Source: Daucus carota subsp. sativus
Lineage: Eukaryota; Streptophyta; Magnoliopsida; Apiales; Apiaceae
DNA length: 64,000 bases
Assembly (NCBI RefSeq): GCF_001625215.2
Contig: NC_030384.2
Span: 26,152,527 to 26,216,526 of the forward strand
Direction of reading: 5' to 3'
Shown: piece after piece, positions 34,743 through 43,418 of the stretch
How positions within the stretch are numbered: the first letter of the stretch is position 1
Layout: the number at the start of each line of letters is the position of its first letter
Position numbers and translations under genes: made by a program
The notes under the pieces: generated by a model
The model's input: only the letters and a program-made list of their open reading frames with translations
The model's database searches: none
Told to the model about the DNA's origin: nothing

Positions 34743-34868
34743 ATGGCTGTTCATGAAGCTGACCTAAATGCTGCAGTAGTGAACGAGGCAGAGGAGTTTC
34801 CAGCAGTAGTAGATGTTCAAGAGGGTGAAGAAGAAGAAGTGCAGGTGGAAGCCGAGGCGCCATGGTAA
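34743..34868 (+). CDS. Small acidic ORF after the LINE RNase H
   Basis: ATG at 34,743 opens 41 codons, MAVHEADLNAAVVNEAEEF followed by a run of Glu and Val residues to PW and TAA. It lies in the LINE 3' region, 80 bp after the RNase H stop. The strong acidic bias is odd for random sequence, but I recognise no family. It could be the decayed end of a longer ORF. Confidence 0.2.
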   Translation: MAVHEADLNAAVVNEAEEFPAVVDVQEGEEEEVQVEAEAPW

Positions 34869-35205
34869 TGAGGAGTTTGCATGCATGTGTCTCTACGCTA
34901 TAGTATTTTGGTGGCTTAGTTTATTATCTATTGGCTAATAGTTGTAGTTACCTAGGACTAGTTGTTTGTTATTTGAAGTAGTGGATGGAGTTCTTGGCCT
35001 GATGCTTTTATTATGTCTAGTTTTAGGTTGGATTCTCTAAGTCGTCGGGATGTTTATCCCTTGAACCTTTTGTAATCCTTTCTCTTCAATGATATCCTTG
35101 CTTTTCGAAAAAAAATAGAGAAAACCAACATAATACATGTGAAATTCGTATTAGTTGGTTATATTCAATTTTTTAAATTTTACAAATTTATTGTTTCACT
35201 GCTTA

Positions 35206-35570
35206 GGGTCTGTTTGGGAGTGCTGTTAACAATTGCTGTGCTTTGAGAAAAAGTGCTGGTAAAACAAGTGCTGTTATAGAAATCAGATAACTGTTTGGTA
35301 ATTTTTTGATATTTACTTATTTTGAAGTTATAATATAAAAAAAATAGTGTTTTTGGTGAGGTTATGTAATGAAATTTATAACAGCATTCTGCAGAAGCTG
35401 AAAAGCAGTTTTCTCCAAAAGCATGACAGGACCTGTTTTTTCTAACAGCAGCTTTTCAGCTAAAAGCTTCTGTTCAGAAAAGCTGCTTTTAGATTTACCA
35501 AACAGTTTTGCACCAGCTTTTCAGCAAAAAGCTGTTGTTGCTGTCTCCAACAACAACCCCAAACGCTGCC
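35206..35570. mobile_element. PIF/Harbinger-like MITE (365 bp)
   Basis: The termini GGGTCTGTTTGGGAGTGCTG and the inverted CCCAAACGCTGCC are flanked by TTA on each side. The inside is a foldback of AGCTTTTCAGC-type repeats. It lies in the promoter region of the next RPA1-like gene. Confidence 0.75.
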
Positions 35571-36039
35571 TTAATTGAACATTGACTATATAACCTTTGT
35601 TATTTCATACATAGTTTCGTCAAAAAAGAATAAAACCAATTATTGCTTCTTAAAAACCAAGAAAGATTATTTTTTAAAAACTTAGAAGAAAATAAAAAAA
35701 TTGGAAAATGGGAAACAAATTTACTAAAGCAACAAAGAGAGAGCAATGAAACATTGTGGATACAAGCCACTAAGCTAAAGGCTACTAACTGGACCAACCA
35801 TACACGTGGTCTCAGAGACGGTATACACGTGCACAGATTGTCCTTGCCACCTCTCTCTTACAAGACTAAAAACTCAATTCCCATTACTCACCACACCTAA
35901 CAAGCTCATTACTCATTACTACATCACAGGAATATCAGGTGAGTTAAAGCTCATTCTCAATTACTTCTACAAAATACCAACCTGTATTGTTTAGTTCGTT
36001 GATAACATTGTTTCTTATGCTATCAGATTTCGTAAAACC

Positions 36040-38390
36040 ATGGAGCTTAACAAGTATGACCCGATTAAGAATTTGAACACAACCAGATTTGACTGGAAGT
36101 GTAGGTTAAGGCTGCAATCTTGCTGGAAAGGGATTAATAGACAAACTAAGGAATTCTTTGGCATGAATATGCTATTTATCGATGATTCCGTAAATACTAC
36201 TAACGACTTTATTCAGAAAGAAATCTTAGGTTTATTGAATGTGTATATGTTAATAATGACTGCTGATAAAGTAATTTGTGTTTGTAGAACTGGCGCATAC
36301 ATGCATTTGCTTCAACAAAGTTCTGTAAAGATCTTTTCCCAACAATTAAGGAGAATAAGATTTATGTGCTAACGAATTTTAAAGTCAAAGATTTTCTCGG
36401 TGACGAAACCTATAGGCCATCTAGGAATAAGAAGCACATGTACTTCACAACACATACGAAATTGGAAGAAGATGTTACATTTGGAATTAAAATAGATGAA
36501 TATGCTTTTGATATCTTCCACTTTGGTGATCTGGACAAGTTAGCTGATGACAACAGATACCTGATTGGTATACTCTAGATTAAAATCTTTACATATTATG
36601 CTAAGCTTAATTATATGTGAAACTGTAGTACTAAGGTCATATTCAAATTTTAGATGTTGTAGGCAAAATTCAGAATGTTGGGACAAATCTGAAATCGGTG
36701 AAGAATGAGGTTGAAAAGAATTTGACAAAATTTGAGTTGTACAATGGGAGGTAATTTGATGGCTTTTATTTCATAATTTTACAGGAATTATATCTTTGTA
36801 ATGTGTTTTTTTTTCTACAGCTCTGCTATTGGTGTCACTTTGTTTGATGATTTTGGCAAATCTTTTGAGGATGAATTGAATAATTTCCAACAGGAAGATG
36901 TTTATGTCATTATCTGTGCTGCTCGGGTTGGTCGTTATGAAGGTAACACTAAATTTGTTAAATATTTTTCCTTCCTAACTCTGAGGACTATCGTCTAAAA
37001 ACAGGTTTGACAAATCTAACAAATTACCCTGCCACAAGAATATACATCAATCCAAGACACTACAGCATCAAGGAGCTAAAAAACAAGTAAACTCTTTCCT
37101 GTTTACTTTTGTAGGTAGGTGTTGAACTTCTTCTAACTGACTTTGTAAATACTGTAGCATCAAAACAATGCAAGAAGAGGATGCAGTTAGCTCACCAGAA
37201 GAAAATGAACACATTGCAAACATGACTGTCAAAGACATAAAATCACTACCCGAAAATTTCGACAAGGTATAAGAATAAAAGAGATTCTAAAATGGATTAT
37301 TTAATCCAGTGTGTGTAACATCAGTTACACCATGGATTCTAATATGAATAAAAGAGATTCTAAAATGGATTCTACAAGCAAGAGTCAGATGAAAAATCGA
37401 AGTTACATCAGTTGTTGAGGATTCAGGTTGGTGCTATGCAAAGTGCACAAAATGCCCTAAAGAAATTGCCCGTGAAAACGGTGTCTACAAATGTGGTGAC
37501 TGTCAAAGAATAATCCCTTATCCAGACAAACGGTATTTAAATTTGCTAAGCATATTTTCTTATCATAATTGGTTGAATGGTTTTCATTGACTACAGATGT
37601 CAAAATTATGCAGGTTCGGGCTATGCACACTATGTTCTGATTGCACCGGTTCCGTGGCCATCATTTTCCCGGATGAAGAAATTAGCCGGATTATTGATAA
37701 AACTGTCTTTGACATTGAAGCAAAAGCTATAAAGGTATAAATTGTTCAATATATTTAACTCAACAGATAAAGAAAAAAGATTACATAACTGTTTTTTCTT
37801 TAAATGTACTTAGGAAAAAACACAGGATAAATTCCCCACAATCCTTAAGCAATTTGAGAACAAGAAATACACTATTACTCTAGCAATTAACAAAACAAAT
37901 CTGGAAGAGGGTTCAAATGTGTATGATGCTTGCGAAATTATGGATAAGATTGAAGCGGGAGCCAATCACGATCCTTCTCGAGAATCGAATGTGTCCATGG
38001 ATTATCAGTCTACTGTCAATGTAAGTACCCTCTACTGAATTTAGGTCAAGGTTCACTCATCTGTTAAATTACTAACTACAAAAAATATATCAGATCAAAA
38101 GTGACAATGAGGATACGCTTCATACTGGAGTTTCGTCCAACAAAACAAAAAGCCGTGAGGAACTACAACCGATTGCTTATGATGACCAGACTGCTGTGCC
38201 AAACAAAAGAGCACGTAAGGTGCCTCGCAAATATGTATGATATCTACACTCTCATTTACTCTAAATTCTAAACAAACAAATAAAAATAATGTGCTCAATT
38301 TTTACAGGAATGAACCTGAATCTCACCTCCACCAACCCTTTTGACAATGAAAAAGTTGATGCTTCTGGCAGCTTGGAAAAACATTATTAA
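36040..38390 (+). CDS. RPA1-like gene 2 (Helitron-borne)
   Basis: A 5' UTR intron (about 35,939-36,026) precedes ATG 36,040. Exons are 36,040-36,189; 36,288-36,567; 36,654-36,750; 36,821-36,942; 37,005-37,086; 37,158-37,266; about 37,391-37,532; 37,614-37,734; 37,814-38,020; 38,094-38,219; 38,308-38,390. The first OB/DUF223 fold includes RFDWKCRLRLQSCWKGINRQ and WRIHAFAS. The second reads LIDVVGKIQNVGTN and SSAIGVTLFDDFGKSF with ATRIYINPRHY. The third has a zinc ribbon (CYAKCTKCPKEI, YKCGDCQRI). The C-terminus is long and basic (VPNKRARK). It would bind single-stranded DNA in the nucleus, probably assisting Helitron replication. The join between exons 6 and 7 is unresolved: the zinc-ribbon frame meets a TGA just upstream, so a mutation or a missed splice site is possible. 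Confidence 0.75.
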
Positions 38391-38666
38391 TCCATCTTCT
38401 GTAATATTATTTTGGTTTAACATGTTACTTATCTGCATGTATGCGACAGACATTTCTTATTTTTCTTTAACATGTTAGTTATCTGCTTTTAACAACTATT
38501 ATATCTATGTTTAAATATTGCTTTAAATTTTAGCAGATGTATTAAATGGAGTTGTTCAGTTGTACTTATTATCTCAGCTACAAATGATGCAACTATTAGA
38601 CATAAGCCACACACACCAGCCAACATTACACCAGACCAATTTTTCTTTCTACTCCATTTACAAACT

Positions 38667-40747
38667 ATGTCAAACAAATATCAAGAACTCTCAAACTTGA
38701 AATATGGCACTTACGATTACAAAATCAAAGTTCGTCTAATCCGCTTATGGAGAGGAATGACAAATACAGGGGAAGATTTTAAAGGTTTCAACATTATGCT
38801 GCTAGACTCCAAGGTCAGGAAAAATTTATTCATTGAAATATCTGCACATTTAATTAACTAATTTTTCTTTTCTTTCATTAATTTCAGGGCAATGCGATGC
38901 ATGCTTACATACCAGCAAAATGTTCTTATGATATGGAGAGAAAGTTGCGAGTTGGAACGGTTTACATCATCAGGAACTTTACAGTACAAGCATACAAGGA
39001 CAAAGACAAGTTCAGATGCCTCAGAAATGAGATGCAAATGATTTTCACACAGGAAACCACAGTTCACCAGGTGGAAGAGAAAGGGAATAATATTGCGCAC
39101 GAGGCTTTTGATTTCTATGATCACAGTGAACTGATGCCACTAACAAACCAAACAACTTTTTTGGCAGGTTAAATCTTGCATTCATCTCAGATTCATGTCT
39201 TCTTTATTAACAATTAGCACCTTTATGCTATTACAATGTACACAGATGTCATTGGTATCATAAGAGACCGAGAGATAGTCCTGGAAAAACTAACAAACAG
39301 ACATGGTCAGCAGCAAGAACAGGCCAAGTTCATCATCACTGATGGAAGGTTAATTATTTCTTTTTCATTGCTTCAAGATCTGTTCTTTATTTGACTTTGT
39401 CTTCTACTGTTTTATGAAGCTCGAATATACGCGTTACGTTTTGGGACAAATTTGCAAGATTATTTGTAAAGGCCATCTGGGAGGAACTAGAGAGTCCAGT
39501 GATCATCATTATTGCAAACTCGAGACCAATGATATATAACGGTAAATTACCAACAATCTGCATCTTTAATTTCTGTACATTTATTACAATTTGCCAACAT
39601 CATATTCAAACTCTTTACCACTTACTTCAACTGCAAGATAATTTGAATTTGACACATGTTGCATCAACCAAGTTTTACCTCAACTACAACCATCACAGTG
39701 TCCAGCAAATTAGGAATATGTGAGTCATCTAATCTGTTGTTAGTTTACATATGTCGACTAAAGTTAACAATTTGCACGTACTGAAGTTCTTCAAAACTAT
39801 ATAGGTTAAGCAGCGAACAATTTGCCAAACAAGTCCAGTCAACAGAAAAGAGAAAACCAGCTGAGCTTATGACTTTGTTCCAAATCAGAAATTTGACAGA
39901 GGAATACACTGGAGTAAGATGGTGTGATACATTTTTTTGGCTTATTAGAGTTTTAGGACTATTTATTCACAAGAAAATGTATACTTCAGGTGCAGGTTAT
40001 TGCACATGTTAAGATATATGAACTCAATGAAACAGAACCGTGGTTCTTTAACGCTTGCACATCGTGTGACTGTCCCATTGAAATGACAAATGGTAATTTC
40101 TACTGCGATTTGTGTGCCAGGATAGTTCCTCATGCCGAGAAAAGGTATTGCTTCTTCAAATCTTCATATAACTATGTTATGGTTGTTTATTCAAATTTGA
40201 TAAATGTTATGGCTGTTTATTACAATTTTATGATGGTTCATTCCAATTTTAGATTTAGACTTCATGTGGTAGCTTACGATCAAACTGGAAAACTGGATGT
40301 TATACTGAGTGATCGTGAGGTTTACAGCCTCATAGGTTGCAGAGCCAGAGATGTAATACCAGAGGTGAAATTTCTTTTGCCTGTTAGCTAACAAGTTATA
40401 CTTTTTCTTCTCAAATTATCTAATTTTTGAAACCATTCTGCGTTTGAAAACAATTGTAGGGAGCTCCTCCTGCTTTCTTTCCAAATCACTTGAGGCAGTT
40501 TACAGACAAACCATTCACAATCATGCTGCTAATTTGTGATGAGAATTTTAAGAAGAATATTAAACTGTACTCAGCAACAAACATCTGCATGGGATTTAAG
40601 CTCGACAACACAGTGGACTCAGGACAAACAGGAGAACAAAGGGAATCTACCAGTACTTGCCCAAGTGAAGCAACAACATCGTACTATCATCTTCAAGGCA
40701 CCGCAGATGATAACTTAGACTCATCAACCGTTACTCAGAAACAGTAA
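38667..40747 (+). CDS. RPA1-like gene 3 (Helitron-borne, apparently intact)
   Basis: Nine exons join in frame: 38,667-38,813; 38,888-39,167; 39,246-39,348; 39,420-39,541; 39,638-39,719; 39,805-39,913; 39,990-40,145; 40,253-40,364; 40,460-40,747. The protein starts MSNKYQELSNLKYGTYDYKI. OB fold 1 has LIRLWRGMTNTGEDF and AMHAYIPAKCSYDMERKL. OB fold 2 has DVIGIIRDREIVL, SNIRVTFWDKFARLFVKAI and ESPVIIIIANSRPMIYNG. OB fold 3 has a zinc ribbon (CTSCDCPIEM, FYCDLCARI) and FRLHVVAYDQTGKLDVILSD. The tail is rich in Ser, Thr and Gln. No stop or frameshift was seen. It is close in design to gene 2 just upstream in the same orientation, so tandem duplication is likely. The role is single-stranded DNA binding, inferred for Helitron replication. 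Confidence 0.8.
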
Positions 40748-40937
40748 ACGGCTGCAAAACTGTTTTGCTCTGTCCATCAGTACATGGATGTTATTTTCTT
40801 TGTAACTGCACTAAGAAAACAGCTGTCTTATGTAATATTTATCCAAATCTGTTTTTGGATTAACTTAAGTTATCTTTTGTTATCAGACAAAATGTGCATG
40901 TACTTCTCTTAGTCATATATATATAGTCTTTTATATA

Positions 40938-40964
40938 GCCCAGCGGAGCGGGCAACAATACTAG
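40938..40964 (+). terminator. Helitron 3' terminal hairpin and CTAG end
   Basis: GCCCAGCGGAGCGGGC folds with GCCC/GGGC and GC/GC pairs around a GGA loop and one bulged A. It is followed by AACAATA and CTAG, then T. A hairpin just before CTRR marks the rolling-circle termination signal of Helitrons. Confidence 0.85.
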
Positions 40965-41690
40965 TAATCATAACATCTTTAGTCTGCTCAGTTTCTTTCA
41001 GCAAAATCACATCAATCGGATTTTGGCAAATAGTGGTAGCTGCCACACTTTGGACCATCTGGCTTTCACGAAATGAAGATATTTTCAAAGACATTCGTGT
41101 CAAAAAATCGATCATAGAAACGCTCATCATGTTAAGAGTTTCAAAGTGGGGGCTTGCCACGTGGAAAGTCAACCCAATTGGAATGATAAATATTCATCAT
41201 CACTTGGATGTAACACGCTTTTGAAAAGTCAAAAAGGAAATGTACCACTCAGTGTGCATGGTCGCTGCAACATGGAATGGGTTAAGCTTGACAGATAAGA
41301 AGGGAGGGATATGAGGTGTTTTTAAAAATAAACAGGGCAGAACTATCTATCAATTTTCAGGACCATCGACAGCCCAAAACATCATGGAAGCTGAAATTAT
41401 TGCTCTGTTGCATGCTCTAAATTCCATTAGGACAACATACCTGCATCTTCACAAAGTTGTAGTTTGTTCAGGTTCAATCAAGGCGATTGACTCCATTTAT
41501 GAAGGGCTTCACCAGACATTCCCTTTGCTGGCCCCAAACTTCAATATCAGCAACCTCTTGGAAAGTTCTGTCTGCATTAATTTTGTCCCTCCCGAATTAA
41601 ATGAGGAGGCACAGGCTTTGGCAAAGAATGGGACAACAATTCCCTTCATTTCTTGTAGATGGGTTGTAGATGACAATTAATAGAGGCTGA
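40965..41690 (+). pseudogene. LINE A, 3' piece: linker and RNase H
   Basis: The frame continues from 20,623: ITSLVCSVSFSKITSIGFWQ, then IVVAATLWTIWLSRNEDIFK, typical of the link between zf-RVT and RNase H in plant LINEs. RNase H remains follow: FKNKQGRTIYQFSGPST, NIMEAEIIALLHALNSIRTT (E kept), VVVCSGSIKAIDSI (the usual D replaced by G) and NEEAQALAKNG. Stops near 41,224 and 41,314 break the frame. It is a decayed copy. Confidence 0.75.
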
Positions 41691-42032
41691 GCAGGTGGGT
41701 CTTGGTGGAATGGGTCCATCTCTATTTTTCTCCTCTATTTTTTAAAACATATCCTTGATTCTTCTTTTTATCAGTTTCCCGGGCTTTTATTTCAAACTAG
41801 CCTAGTATATAGCTAGGTGTACTCAAGAACACTAGTTATCGGTTACCAAGGAAGGTTTTGCCTGCTGTGTAAAACGTTATACCGTTCCTCACAACTCCCT
41901 AGTTTTCCTCCATTTCCCTATGCTTCTTACCATGCCGTTGGGATCCTTGGCACTATTTATGCAGTACCCCCAAACACTTCTCCATTCTTCATCAACACTT
42001 CTCCATTCTTCCTTATCTCTCCTCTTTTATCT

Positions 42033-43203
42033 AATGGAGCATCTATGGGCAATTCCGGAACAGAATGAGGTCAAGATCAATGTTTACTGTGTAGTCGTTC
42101 AGCAACCATCTGCATATGGCAATACGAAAAGCATAGGTGCACTGATGAGAGATGAATATGGTGGCAAAGTCTGGGGTGCCATGGGTCCCTTCAACAACTT
42201 CACTGAGGAACAAGCTCTTATGGCGGGCATCCAATCAGCCTGTATATACGCTCAAGAACATGATCTTCAGGTAACTCACATCGAAACCTCTCACCTTGAT
42301 GTGTTTGAATTGATCAGACTATAGGAGCATGTGCCTATCCCTGAGGAACAGCTGGAAGCTTTTCGTCTCTTCAACACAGTGCATGCTAATCATTATGAGG
42401 AAGGCAAAACTAACAGGCAAATCTCATGGGTGCCTGAGCACATGAATGATGCTGCAAGATACATGGCAGAATATGGGCTGGAGCACTTCTCTAGTTTTGT
42501 GGAACTGCCATGGCCTGAAACTATTGGAAACCTGCAGTTCTTCATGGACAGAGACATGGGTATGATCATCGCTAACCCTGAAGTTGAACTGCTTCCTAAC
42601 CTGGGTCTGGGTGAAGTAGTTGATGCCCCCTCTCCATCTCCTAATCGGCTCAAAAGGGGATACAACTATTTGAACACTGATGAGTGCAACTTCTTCTTGG
42701 AGGGTGCTTTTAGCACTTTCGTTGCTGAAGCTCCTCCACCTTGGGTTATGTCTGCTCCTTCCTGGTCGAACGACCCAATCCTGGCTAAAATTCCTCCTTT
42801 TAAACCGTCTGCGTCCACGTCTGCGGACCAAAGAAAAGGAAAGGCCAAAATGTATGAGGGCTATGCTTTTTATGAGGATGGCAAACTGTCCAACCCTGTT
42901 GTGGAAATTCTTGAATCTGGTGCGCTTCTGCACTTCTCTGATGTTTTCGCAAATCGTGTTCTCAATCTTGAGGCTCATGTTCTTAATGGGTTTTACGCAA
43001 AAGACATTCTTCACTATGCTGTGCTAGACTGCCTGAGCATGTTTGAAAATATGTTCGTGGATAGGCATCCTTTTGTGGCTGACATAGTGAACACGAATGA
43101 GCTGGATCTCATGCCAGTTAGCTCTGTCCTCTCCCTCATGGGTTATGATGATTCTGACACCCAGCCTCCTTCCAAGAAATCTCGCAGGGCGGCAAGTGTC
43201 TAA
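42033..43203 (+). CDS. Degenerate RNase H fold fused to the unrecognised conserved domain
   Basis: ATG 42,033 (MEHLWAIPEQNEVKINVYCV) opens 390 codons with a single in-frame TAG at 42,322. Residues about 12-170 follow an RNase H-like plan: KINVYCVVV, IGALMRDEYGGKVWGAMGPF, EEQALMAGIQSACIYAQEHD, THIETSHLDVF and WVPEHMNDAARYMAEYGLEH. Only the Glu in EEQAL matches a catalytic site; the three Asp positions read Y, S/H and R. Residues about 265-340 carry KGKAKMYEGYAFYEDG, VVEILESGALLHFSDVFANR, VLNLEAHV and KDIL, the same pattern as copies a-d of the inverted duplication. The C-terminus is basic (PPSKKSRRAASV). Aside from the one stop the frame is clean, which suggests recent loss of function or a stop suppressed or miscalled. 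The product's function is unknown. Confidence 0.55.
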
Positions 43204-43418
43204 CTCGCTCTGTGCTCTAGCTGTCTCAGCAGTCTATCTAGCAGTTATGTTCTATTTCCTAGGTATAAGTAGTCTCGGGGTCTCTTTCACCTTTTGTTGT
43301 TGTTGTTAGGTTGGTATGGCCATGTGCCTTTTTAATTTGGCTTCTTTAAGTCAATATGTAAGATGCTCCGAGATTATTCCTTCTGTAAAATCGTTTGCTT
43401 ACCAAAAAAAAAAACCCC
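43204..43418. other. 3' UTR and A-rich tail ending at the hAT border
   Basis: The sequence ends TTCTGTAAAATCGTTTGCTTACC followed by an A run (43,404-43,414) and CCCC. This looks like the poly-A tail of LINE A or of the retroelement carrying the ORF at 42,033. It touches the hAT terminus at 43,419. Confidence 0.5.

Larger units (their letters stand above)
32945..35117 (+). mobile_element. LINE B, 5'-truncated, inserted in the Helitron
   Basis: The element runs from the truncated RT to a 3' UTR ending TGATATCCTTGCTTTTCG and a short A tail at 35,110-35,117. Target duplications are not obvious. It separates the B3 gene from the RPA1-like genes and accounts for about 2.2 kb of the Helitron length. 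Confidence 0.7.
20624..40964 (+). mobile_element. Helitron, about 20.3 kb, with Rep-helicase, RPA1 genes and a captured B3 gene
   Basis: The 3' end is diagnostic: a 16-nt GC-rich hairpin (40,938-40,953), 7 nt, then CTAG (40,961-40,964) followed by T. The 5' end is placed at TC after A (20,623|20,624) because joining 20,623 to 40,965 restores one LINE reading frame; TC at 20,631 is the alternative. Insertion between A and T without target duplication is Helitron behaviour. Contents in order are Rep-helicase, a small ORF, a truncated RPA1 pseudogene, a minus-strand multi-B3 gene, a nested LINE and MITE, and two RPA1-like genes. Rolling-circle replication by Rep would need RPA-type single-strand-binding protein. 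The size is at the large end for plant Helitrons, partly from nested insertions. Confidence 0.85.

Noticed and set aside
41799..41850. A second Helitron-like end near ATATAGCTAGGTG and ACACTAG
   Set aside because: CTAG is present but there is no stable hairpin before it and no A/T insertion logic.
42393..43014. Open frames of 90-196 codons overlapping the 42 kb ORF
   Set aside because: The plus frame starting 42,033 carries recognisable RNase H-like and conserved-domain patterns; the others are its shadows.
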